Shown piece by piece: positions 17,297 through 26,606 of a DNA stretch of 64,000 bases. Below the pieces are notes generated by a model. It had not been told where the DNA came from. It ran no database searches and was given only the letters and a program-made list of their open reading frames with translations. Each line of letters opens with the position of its first letter. Positions within the stretch are counted from its first letter, which is position 1. The DNA lies in NCBI RefSeq assembly GCF_004348445.1, contig NZ_SMKV01000015.1, forward strand, positions 1 to 64,000, read 5' to 3'. Made by a program: the position numbers and the translations under genes. The DNA comes from Saccharopolyspora aridisoli (lineage in GTDB: Bacteria > Actinomycetota > Actinomycetes > Mycobacteriales > Pseudonocardiaceae).

Positions 17297-18460
17297 GTGA
17301 AGCGCAAGATCGGGGCCCGGCGCCCGGACTGGCAGTCGAAGGTCGAAGAGCTCGGGCTCGTCTTCGGGACCCCCGCGCGCGCCGCCGACGGCAGCAACCG
17401 GCCCTACTGGGACGAGGGCGTGCACTACGAGTTCAGCCTCGACGAAGTCCTCTCGCTGGAGGCCGACGTCGAACTGCTGCACTCGATGTGCCTGGACGCC
17501 GTCGACCACGTGATCACCACCGAGCGGTACAAGGACTTCGGCATCCCCGAGTGGGTGCGGCCGCACATCGCCGAGTCCTGGCGCCGTCGCGACCCGCACC
17601 TCTACGGGCGCTTCGACCTGCGCTACGACGGCTCCGGGCCCGGCAAGCTGCTGGAGTACAACGCCGACACGCCGACCTCGCTGCTGGAAGCCGCGGTCGT
17701 GCAGTGGCACTGGCTCACCGAGGTCCACGACGGCGACGACCAGTGGAACTCCATCCACGAGAAGCTGGTGGAGCGCTGGGCCGAGATCAAGCCGCAGCTG
17801 GCGACCAACGAGGTGCACTTCACCTGGTCCGCCCAGGAGCACACCGGTGAGGACAACATCACCGCCGCCTACCTGCAGGAGACCGCCGCCGAGGCGGGCC
17901 TGAACACCGTCGGACTGGCCATCGAGGAGATCGGCTGGGACAGCCTGCTGGAGCGCTTCGTCGACCTCGAAGAGGCGCCGATGAACACCGTCGTCAAGAC
18001 CTACCCCTGGGAGTGGATGGTCGACGACGAGTTCGGCAAGCACGCGATCACCACGCTGCCGGCCACCCAGTGGGTCGAGCCGCTGTGGAAGATGCTGCTG
18101 TCCAACAAGGCGCTGCTGGCGATCCTCTGGGAGATGCATCCCGGGCACCCCAACCTGCTGCCCACCTACCTGGACCAGCCCGGACTGCTGACCGAGTACG
18201 TGCGCAAGCCGAGGCTCGGCCGCGAGGGCAACAACATCACCATCGCTGCGCCCGGCTGGGAGACCGAGACCGGCGGGTTCTACGGCGAAGAGGGATTTGT
18301 CTACCAGGCGTTCGATCCGCTGCCCGAGTTCGACGGGATGCGGCCTGCGCTCGGGGCTTGGATCGTCGGGGACGAGTCCGCCGGGTTGGGTATTCGGGAG
18401 ACCGCTGGGCTGATCACCGATGATGGCGCGGCCTTCGTCCCGCACCGCATTCCTCAGTGA
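17297..18460 (+). CDS. Glutathionylspermidine synthase-family ATP-grasp ligase (YgiC-like)
   Basis: The 387-residue protein matches the C-terminal synthetase domain of glutathionylspermidine synthase: FDLRYDGSGPGKLLEYNADTP, a VKTYPWEWMVDDEFG segment, KALLAILWEMHPGHPNLLPTYLD and the terminal GAWIVGDESAGLGIRET. Such ATP-grasp ligases form an amide bond through an acyl phosphate. The amidase domain is absent, as in E. coli YgiC. Actinobacteria generally use mycothiol and not glutathione, so the substrate is open. GTG start, 3 bases behind the YgiB-like gene. Confidence 0.85.
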   Translation: MKRKIGARRPDWQSKVEELGLVFGTPARAADGSNRPYWDEGVHYEFSLDEVLSLEADVELLHSMCLDAVDHVITTERYKDFGIPEWVRPHIAESWRRRDPHLYGRFDLRYDGSGPGKLLEYNADTPTSLLEAAVVQWHWLTEVHDGDDQWNSIHEKLVERWAEIKPQLATNEVHFTWSAQEHTGEDNITAAYLQETAAEAGLNTVGLAIEEIGWDSLLERFVDLEEAPMNTVVKTYPWEWMVDDEFGKHAITTLPATQWVEPLWKMLLSNKALLAILWEMHPGHPNLLPTYLDQPGLLTEYVRKPRLGREGNNITIAAPGWETETGGFYGEEGFVYQAFDPLPEFDGMRPALGAWIVGDESAGLGIRETAGLITDDGAAFVPHRIPQ

Positions 18461-18607
18461 TCGGGTTCGTCGCAGCTGCTCCGCGGTCTGACTGCTTGGT
18501 GGCGCGGGTTCGCCGACAACCACTCAGCAGCCTTGCCGCTGGGCGGTCTCGGGAGCGGAACCTCGCACAGATGCACGGCGCTCCCGCTGTCCCCCAGAAG
18601 ACGTCTG

Positions 18608-18624
18608 AGGACCCGCGGCGGTGC
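18608..18624 (+). repeat. Dispersed intergenic repeat, copy B
   Basis: This matches 16 of 17 bases of the element at 15072-15088. It lies in the 278-base gap between the YgiC-like gene and serS, which otherwise shows no recognised feature; no T-box specifier structure was found there. Confidence 0.4.
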
Positions 18625-18738
18625 CGGTTGCTCGGGTGGGGCGCGGCGAGAACGACTCTGCCCAGGAGGAATGGTCTCCGCCGCCTTGGGGCACCCTGGG
18701 CACGGTCGGTTTTGGTGGGCCGACTACGCTGACCAGCT

Positions 18739-20001
18739 GTGATCGACCTGAAGACGCTACGCGATGATCCGGAAGCGGTGCGCGCGTCGCAGCGCGCACG
18801 TGGTGAAGACGCGTCCCTGGTGGACGCGCTGCTGTCCGCCGACGAGCGTCGCAGGTCCGCGGTGTCCCGGGCGGACAACCTGCGCGCCGAGCAGAAGCAG
18901 TTCGGCAAGCAGGTCGGCAAGGCCAAGGGCGAGGAGCGCGACGCGCTGCTGGCCCAGGCCAAGGATTTGGCCGCGCAGGTCAAGGAGGCCGAGGCCGAGC
19001 AGTCCGAGACCGATGCCGAGCTGCTGCGGCTGCAGAAGGCCGTCTCCAACGTCGTCGAGCCCGACGTGCCGCCGGGTGGCGAGGACGACTTCGCGGTGCT
19101 CAAGCACGTGGGCGTCCCGTCGGAGTTCGACTTCGAGGTCAAGGACCACTTGGAGCTGGGCAACGCGCTGGGCGCGTTCGACATGGAGCGCGGGGCGAAG
19201 GTCGCCGGCGCTCGCTTCTACTTCCTCACCGGAATCGGCGCGCAGCTGGAGCTGGCGCTGCTGAACATGGCCGCCGCGCAGGCCACCGCCGCCGGGTTCA
19301 CGCTGGTCGTGCCGCCGGTCCTGGTGCGTCCGGAGATCATGGACGGCACGGGGTTCCTCGGCGCCCACTCCAGCGAGGTGTACCGGCTGGAGGAGGACGA
19401 CGCCTACCTGGTGGGCACCTCCGAGGTCCCGCTGGCGGGCTACCACTCGGGCGAGATCCTGGACTTCGCCGGCGGTCCCGCGCGCTACGCGGGCTGGTCG
19501 ACCTGCTTCCGCCGCGAGGCCGGCTCCTACGGCAAGGACACCCGCGGCATCATCCGCGTGCACCAGTTCAACAAGCTCGAGATGTTCGTCTACTGCCGGG
19601 AAGAGGACTCCCGCGACGAGCACCAGCGCCTGCTGGCCTGGGAAGAGGAGATGCTGGCCAAGATCGAGGTGCCGTACCGGGTGATCGACACCGCGGCCGG
19701 TGACCTCGGTTCCAGCGCGGCCCGCAAGTTCGACTGCGAGGCGTGGGTGCCGAGCCAGGAGACCTACCGGGAGTTGACGTCGACCTCGAACTGCACCACG
19801 TTCCAGGCGCGACGGCTCAACACCCGCTACCGCGACGCCGACGGCAAGACCCGCTTCGCGGCCACCCTCAACGGCACCTTGGCGACCACCCGCTGGATCG
19901 TGGCGATCCTGGAGAACCACCAGCAGGCCGACGGTTCCGTCCGGGTGCCAGAGGCGATGCGCCCGTTCCTCGGCGGCCTCGAGGTCCTCGAACCCAAGTG
20001 A
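18739..20001 (+). CDS. serS: Seryl-tRNA synthetase
   Basis: This class II synthetase charges tRNA-Ser. The 420-residue protein has the N-terminal coiled-coil tRNA-binding arm (about residues 30-100, rich in Ala/Glu/Lys/Gln). Motif 2 is seen as [22 protein letters not shown]. Motif 3 is in the C-terminal segment around [29 protein letters not shown] is the serine-binding segment. GTG start. A strong hairpin follows the stop. The position downstream of pheA and upstream of the cell-wall block matches mycobacterial order. Confidence 0.96.
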
Positions 20002-20017
20002 CCGCAGGCTGGAACTG

Positions 20018-20053
20018 CGACGAGACCCCGGTTCCGCCGGGGTCTCGTCGTTT
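20018..20053 (+). terminator. serS terminator
   Basis: A perfect 14-bp stem (20018-20031 with 20037-20050) with a 5-base loop is followed by TTT, 16 bases after the serS stop. It could also serve the convergent gene at 20069. Confidence 0.85.
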
Positions 20054-20068
20054 CTCGGCCTGAACCTC

Positions 20069-20695
20069 TCAACGCACGGCGGAGGCGAGGTTTCGGTCGA
20101 GGGTGCTGCGGACCAGGGCAGCGGCGAACCTCGCGAGGTCGTGGCCCTCGACCAGATCGGCGAGCTTGTCCGGGTCACTGGGCAACCCCAGCTTCTTCGC
20201 GCCGCTGAGGGCCTTGCCGTCGAAGTAGGGGCGGAGTTCGGGCCAGACGAGCTGAGCCTCGCGGCAGAAGATGTCGGCGCCGACCGGGCCCAGGCGCGGC
20301 AGGTCCATCAGGAGCTCGCGCAGCTCCTCCGGATCGCCGCCGGACTTGGCCCGGAGTTTCCGCAAGTCACCGTGGTACTGGTCGAGGAGCAGCTCGGCTC
20401 CTTCGCCCAGTGCGGTGGAAGTGCTCTCGTCGTAGCGCCGGTAGTGCGCGCGGCCGAGGGCGTCGACGCGCTGCTGCCAGGTGGCGTCGAACATCTTCTG
20501 CGGGCTGTTCCACTGCGCCAGCTCCCTGGCGGCGTCCACCGCGATGCCCGCCTTGATCCGCGTCGACAGCAGCACCGAGAGCACCGCCAGCCGGTACAGC
20601 GGTGAGGGCTTGTTGGCCAGCGTGATCCCGGCTTCGCTGGCGAAGCTGGTCCCCGCCTCGTCGAGCAGGGTCTGCACCTTGGTCCGCACCGACAA
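20069..20695 (-). CDS. HhH-GPD (endonuclease III-like) protein, catalytic Lys absent
   Basis: The 208-residue protein has the helical fold of endonuclease III glycosylases with the helix-hairpin-helix LPRLGPVGADIFC. The lysine that attacks the sugar in endonuclease III (GxGRKTA) is replaced by Val. The C-terminal four-Cys iron-sulfur loop is missing. It may therefore be a non-catalytic or monofunctional relative. TTG 20695 is chosen because AGGAGG lies exactly 8 bases upstream; GTG codons at 20701-20706 would overlap that site. It converges on serS. Confidence 0.72.
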   Translation of the reverse strand: MSVRTKVQTLLDEAGTSFASEAGITLANKPSPLYRLAVLSVLLSTRIKAGIAVDAARELAQWNSPQKMFDATWQQRVDALGRAHYRRYDESTSTALGEGAELLLDQYHGDLRKLRAKSGGDPEELRELLMDLPRLGPVGADIFCREAQLVWPELRPYFDGKALSGAKKLGLPSDPDKLADLVEGHDLARFAAALVRSTLDRNLASAVR

Positions 20696-20809
20696 CGTCA
20701 CCACCTCCTGCCGACGACGGATACCCACGCCGATGGGGTGGCACACCTGGGAATTCCCCCAGCGGGTTGCTTCGCCCAGCGGCGCTGGCGGCCGAACCCG
20801 GGGCGCGCT

Positions 20810-21682
20810 CTACAGCTCGGGGAGGACCTCGGTGGCGATCTCCTCGACCGTGGACTCCTTGCCCGCGTACGGGCTGTCGGCTCGGGGCCAGTGGGTGATG
20901 ACGTCGGTGAAGCCGAGTTCGTCGGCGCGGCCGACCACGTCGCGGAAGTGCTCAACACTGGACAGCGAGAACTCCGGTGCGGCGTCGACCTGCAGGTACC
21001 GGTGCACCTTCGCCGGGTCGCGGCCCTGCTGGTGGCAGATGTCGGTGAAGCGCAGCGACAGTTCCGCGACCGCGCGCCACCAGCTCTCCAGGTCATCCCC
21101 GCCTCGACCGGTGGTCACCCAACCCTGGCCGTACTGCGCGGCCAGCTGCATCGAGCGGGTGCCGTTGGCGGCCACCACGAACGGGATGCGCGGCAGCTGG
21201 ACGCAGCCGGGCGCGCGACGTGCCTGCACCGCCGAGTAGTAGGTGCCGTCGTAATCGGTGACGTCGAAGCGCAGCACGTGGTCGAGGAGTTCGATGAACT
21301 CCGCGAATCGGTCGGAACGCTCCGGCGGTGTGAGCTCGGGCTGACCGAGCACGCTCGCGTCGAACCCGGTTCCGCCCGCGCCGACGCCGAGGGTGATGCG
21401 GCCGTCGGCGATGTCGTCCAGAGCGGTCAGCTCGCGGGCGAAGTGCACCGGGTGCCTGAAGTTCGGCGAGGCGACCAGCGTGCCGAGCCGGATCGTCGAG
21501 GTGACGGTGGCGGCGGCGGTCAGCGTGGGCACGGCGTCGTACCAGGCCTTGTCCACGAGCGAACGCCAGCCGAGGTGGTCGTAGGTCCAGGCGTGGGCGA
21601 AGCCGTACTCCTCGGCCATCCGCCACAGCGGCTCGGCAGCCCACCAACGGTGTTCGGGCAAGATCACGATCCCAACGCGCAC
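20810..21682 (-). CDS. LLM-class (luciferase-like) F420/FMN oxidoreductase
   Basis: The 290-residue protein has the TIM-barrel of luciferase-like oxidoreductases: MRVGIVILPEHRW at the N terminus, YGFAHAWTYDHLGWRSL, IRLGTLVASPNFRHPVHFAREL and ITLGVGAGGTGFD, the usual cofactor-binding segments. In actinobacteria most such proteins use coenzyme F420. The substrate is not predictable. It is transcribed divergently from the HAD hydrolase gene with about 100 bases between. Confidence 0.88.
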   Translation of the reverse strand: MRVGIVILPEHRWWAAEPLWRMAEEYGFAHAWTYDHLGWRSLVDKAWYDAVPTLTAAATVTSTIRLGTLVASPNFRHPVHFARELTALDDIADGRITLGVGAGGTGFDASVLGQPELTPPERSDRFAEFIELLDHVLRFDVTDYDGTYYSAVQARRAPGCVQLPRIPFVVAANGTRSMQLAAQYGQGWVTTGRGGDDLESWWRAVAELSLRFTDICHQQGRDPAKVHRYLQVDAAPEFSLSSVEHFRDVVGRADELGFTDVITHWPRADSPYAGKESTVEEIATEVLPEL

Positions 21683-21787
21683 GGGTAGACGGTACTGGTC
21701 CCGCCCAACGGCGTTCGACCCGATCAGGTGACGAACGTCCCTTCCTCCTCTTACCAGCCACGACGCCCACGAGCCGGGGCGGCGGGC

Positions 21788-22612
21788 ATGATGGGGCGCG
21801 TGCGTGAACCTGGCCTGGTGGCATCAGACGTGGACGGAACCCTCCTCGACCCGATGGAGGAGGTTTCCGCCCGGACAGTGGCCACGGCTGGCCGGGTCGC
21901 CTCATCAGGAACGCCGTTCGTGCTGGTCACCGGCCGTCCGCCGAGGTGGATGCCGCGCGTGGTCGCCGCGCTCGGGGTGTCCGGCATCGCGGTGTGCGCC
22001 AACGGCGCGGTCACCTACGACACCGCCGCCGACCGGGTGCTGCACAGCCACGACATCGATCCGGTGACGCTGCACGACGTGGTGCGTGAGCTGCGGCGCG
22101 AGCTGACCGGCTGCGCGTTCGCGGTCGAGCGCGCGACCCGCAGCGCCCACGACGACCTGCGCGAGCAGTTCCTCGCCGAGGCCGAGTTCCACCGCGGCTG
22201 GATGAACACGGACATCCGCGTCGCGCCCACCGACGAGATGACCGGCAAGCCCGCGATGAAGCTGCTGGTGATGAACCCGGGTATGAACAGCGCCGAGCTG
22301 TCGGCGGCTGCCGCCGAGATCATCGGCGACCGGCTCCAGTCCACCTACTCGACCGAATCGGGCCTGATCGAGTTCTCCGCGCCAGGTGTGGACAAGGCGG
22401 CGGGGCTGGCCGCGGTGGCGGCGGAACTCGGCATCGCGCGGTCGGAGGTGATCGCCTTCGGCGACATGCCCAACGACGTCCCGATGCTCACCTGGGCCGG
22501 TCACGGCGTGGCCATGCGCAACGCCCACCCGGACGCCCTGGCGGCGGCAGACGAGGTCACCACGACCAACGCGGAGGACGGCGTCGCCGAGGTCCTCGAA
22601 CGCTGGTGGTGA
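21788..22612 (+). CDS. Cof-type HAD-IIB sugar-phosphate phosphatase
   Basis: The protein of about 274 residues shows HAD motif I (ASDVDGTLLDP), motif II in VLVTGRPPRW, the conserved Lys in the DKAAGLAAVAAELGI region and motif IV GDMPNDVPML with the type IIB cap between. It should dephosphorylate a small phosphorylated metabolite and corresponds in position to M. tuberculosis Rv3813c. Several starts are possible (ATG 21788, ATG 21791, GTG 21800); 21788 follows a GGGGCGGCGGG stretch. Confidence 0.88.
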   Translation: MMGRVREPGLVASDVDGTLLDPMEEVSARTVATAGRVASSGTPFVLVTGRPPRWMPRVVAALGVSGIAVCANGAVTYDTAADRVLHSHDIDPVTLHDVVRELRRELTGCAFAVERATRSAHDDLREQFLAEAEFHRGWMNTDIRVAPTDEMTGKPAMKLLVMNPGMNSAELSAAAAEIIGDRLQSTYSTESGLIEFSAPGVDKAAGLAAVAAELGIARSEVIAFGDMPNDVPMLTWAGHGVAMRNAHPDALAAADEVTTTNAEDGVAEVLERWW

Positions 22613-22671
22613 GGCGGTCCGGCCCGAACCGCCCACGACCGTCCGGTCGGTTCCGACCACGACCGCCCGTC

Positions 22672-23730
22672 TCAGCGACCGGGTGCCCGCTGGGCGTCGT
22701 ACGCCTGGGACCTGATGCTTCCGAGCTGGTCGTAGCCGCTCTTGCCGGGGCAGGCCGTGTAGGCGGCGTCGCGGTGGCCGAAGATCGTGGGCAGCGTGAC
22801 CTCCGTGCCTGCCGGGTACTTCGAGCCCTGGGGCGCAGCGGAGAGCAGGCGGGTGGTGCCGTCGGCCGGAACGCCCTTGGTCTTGAGCTTCCAGGCAACC
22901 ACGTCCGCCACCGAGCGCACCGTCTGCGCGGAGGGCGTCACGGCGTCGTGGTGGCCCATCATCGAGATGCCGAAGGTGTGGTCGTTGAACCCGCGCACGT
23001 GACCGCCGATCACCTCGCCCGCGAAACCGCCCGTGCGGCCTTCGAAAACGGTGCCGCACTTGTCCACCAGCGCGTGGTAGCCGATGTCCCCCCAGCCCAG
23101 CTCGACCGCGTGGTACTGGTAGATGCCGCGCACGATCCTGGCGGACTCGTCGCAGGTGTAGTCGTTGGTGCCCGCGGTGTGGTGCACGACGGCGGCCTTG
23201 GTGGAGGTCGGCTCGACCGGCCATGTCATCTTCGACTCGTCAGCTCCCCACTGCGCGCGGGTGACCACCGGCGGAGCGCCCGCGACGGGCGTGCTGATCT
23301 CAGGAGGGACGGCCTGCCGGCCGGGGTCGATGCCGATGAACTGCAGCTGTTCGGTGATGTCCTGACCGCGCTTGTCCGCGCGGACCTGCACGTCGTTGCT
23401 GCGGCCGGTCCACATCGGCTGGCTGCCGCCTTCCTCGGCTTCCAGCGGAATCCACGGACCCCAGCCCTCCGAGGTGCGGGTGCGCACCTCGACGCGGTCC
23501 GGTGCCGGGCCTCGCCAGGTGAGTCCGACCAGTTCGAAGGGCTTTTCGCTGTGCACCTCGCGGACCGCGGCCCGGGTGGTGGCCACGTCGCGCAACGCGA
23601 TTCGGACGGTTTGCGCCTCGGGCGGTTCGGAGGTGGGACCCGCGGCGCCGGGAGGCCCGGAGAGCGGAAGAGCGGCCATGGTCAGCAGGGCGGTGGCCGC
23701 CAGCCTCGGGAGTGCGGACCGAAAACGCAT
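22672..23730 (-). CDS. Secreted peptidoglycan-recognition-type amidase
   Basis: The 352-residue precursor has a cleavable signal peptide (MRFRSALPRLAATALLTMAAL). A linker domain follows with WRGPAPDRVEVRTRTSEGWGPW. A C-terminal PGRP/amidase_2 domain carries zinc ligands in AVVHHTAG and in FGHRDAAYTACPG (His and Cys), plus GYHALVDKCGTVFEGR. It should cleave the amide between N-acetylmuramic acid and the peptide in the wall. It corresponds to Rv3811. GAGG lies 8 bases before ATG 23730, which fixes the start. It converges on the HAD gene and lies directly before the cell-wall locus. Confidence 0.9.
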   Translation of the reverse strand: MRFRSALPRLAATALLTMAALPLSGPPGAAGPTSEPPEAQTVRIALRDVATTRAAVREVHSEKPFELVGLTWRGPAPDRVEVRTRTSEGWGPWIPLEAEEGGSQPMWTGRSNDVQVRADKRGQDITEQLQFIGIDPGRQAVPPEISTPVAGAPPVVTRAQWGADESKMTWPVEPTSTKAAVVHHTAGTNDYTCDESARIVRGIYQYHAVELGWGDIGYHALVDKCGTVFEGRTGGFAGEVIGGHVRGFNDHTFGISMMGHHDAVTPSAQTVRSVADVVAWKLKTKGVPADGTTRLLSAAPQGSKYPAGTEVTLPTIFGHRDAAYTACPGKSGYDQLGSIRSQAYDAQRAPGR

Positions 23731-23863
23731 GGGCGATACCTCGCTTCGACTGGAGGGCGGGTGTCCCTTGTCGAAACCCGCTTCCTGACGAAGAACGAGT
23801 ATGGGTCCGAAACCGATCATTCGCCTTCCGGAACTCCGTTATGCCCGAATCGCGGGCCGGTAT

Positions 23864-25105
23864 TCAGCGCCCCGGGATGAGAGAACCGTTCGGGAATTCC
23901 GGGTAATTCACCGGGCGCCGCCCGAAACGCACATGAGCCACCGCCGCGCACACCAGGAATCCAATTCCGATCAACGTGTAGGCGTTGCCGACGATCTGCT
24001 GAGAGAAGGTCCAGTCGAGTTCGCGATCGCCGGTGTTGGGCAGGTACCACTGAGGCCCCGCCAGAACCGTGATCGCCGAGATGACCACTGCGATGGTCAT
24101 CCCGTGCCAGCGGTTGCGCAGCGACGTCATGAGCACCAGCGCCAGCGCGGGACCAGCCCACACCCAGTGGTGCGACCAGGAGATCGGCGAGACCAGCAGG
24201 ATCCACACCGCGTTGAGCACCAGTGCCAGCGGCACGTCGCGCACGCTCAACGCGTAGCGGATGCCCATCACGACCAGCGCGAGCAGCAGCAGCGAGCCGG
24301 TGATCCACAGCGAGTTCAGCGCGAACCCGGTCAGCTCCTGCTTGGCCAGCAGGCTTCGCAGCGTCAGGTTGCCCGCGTAGACGGTGCCGAAGGAGTCGCC
24401 GGTGGACAGCATCTTGTCCAGCCACCAGTCCGCCGAGTCGTGCGGCGCGGCCAGCAGCCCCAGGAACACGGTGGAGGCGAAGGTGACGCCGGTGATCGAC
24501 ATGGCCCGGTAATCGCTGCGCAGCAGGAAGAACAGCAGGAAGCCCAGCGGGGTCAGCTTGATCGCGGCGGCGATGCCGACCAGCATCCCGCGCGGCCAGC
24601 GGGTGCGCGGCAGCAGGCAGTCGGCGGCGACCAGGCCCATGAGCACCAGGTTGATCTGCCCGTAGTTGAGGGTTTCGCGGGCGGGTTCGATCAGCGTCAG
24701 CCACGGCAGCAGCAGCGCGGTGGCCACGGCGACCCTGCCGGCGTGGGGCGCGAGGTACCGCGAGGAGCGGGCCAGGGAGTAGGCGGTCAGCAGGATCGCC
24801 AGGTGCGAGCACAGCGCCACGACCACGACGGCGACCGTCTCGGACATCCAGGTCAGCGGGACGAACAACAGCGCGGCGAACGGCGGGTAGATGAACGGCA
24901 ACGTCGCGGAGTCCGGCGATTCGGGGGTCAGGTCGTCGCCGTAGACCTGGTAACCGTTGAGCCACGCGCGCGCACCAAGCCGGTAAATCTCGGTGTCCAT
25001 GTAGCCGCGGGTGTCGATCCAGTGCACGAACCAGACCGCCAGCACCTCGAGCACGATCGCCGCGATCAGCAAGTGACGCCCGTCACGGGCGCGGGTCGAC
25101 CCCAC
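23864..25105 (-). CDS. GT87 (DUF2029) polyprenol-linked glycosyltransferase
   Basis: The 413-residue integral membrane protein has roughly ten hydrophobic helices and the GT-C family pattern: Asp/Glu at DTRGYMDTEIY in the first outer loop, the IYPPFAALLFVP motif and the NYGQINLVLMGL motif, both diagnostic of GT87. Members include PimE and AftC-type enzymes that use polyprenyl-phosphate mannose or arabinose as donor. Its position beside glf suggests arabinan branching or a related wall role, but mannose transfer is as possible. It starts with GTG and is divergent from glf. Confidence 0.82.
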   Translation of the reverse strand: MGSTRARDGRHLLIAAIVLEVLAVWFVHWIDTRGYMDTEIYRLGARAWLNGYQVYGDDLTPESPDSATLPFIYPPFAALLFVPLTWMSETVAVVVVALCSHLAILLTAYSLARSSRYLAPHAGRVAVATALLLPWLTLIEPARETLNYGQINLVLMGLVAADCLLPRTRWPRGMLVGIAAAIKLTPLGFLLFFLLRSDYRAMSITGVTFASTVFLGLLAAPHDSADWWLDKMLSTGDSFGTVYAGNLTLRSLLAKQELTGFALNSLWITGSLLLLALVVMGIRYALSVRDVPLALVLNAVWILLVSPISWSHHWVWAGPALALVLMTSLRNRWHGMTIAVVISAITVLAGPQWYLPNTGDRELDWTFSQQIVGNAYTLIGIGFLVCAAVAHVRFGRRPVNYPEFPNGSLIPGR

Positions 25106-26605
<1,500 letters not shown>

Positions 26606-26606
26606 C

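Noticed and set aside
18461-18738. Possible T-box riboswitch before serS
   Set aside because: No T-box consensus, specifier loop or antiterminator pair was found; the gap holds only a short dispersed repeat.
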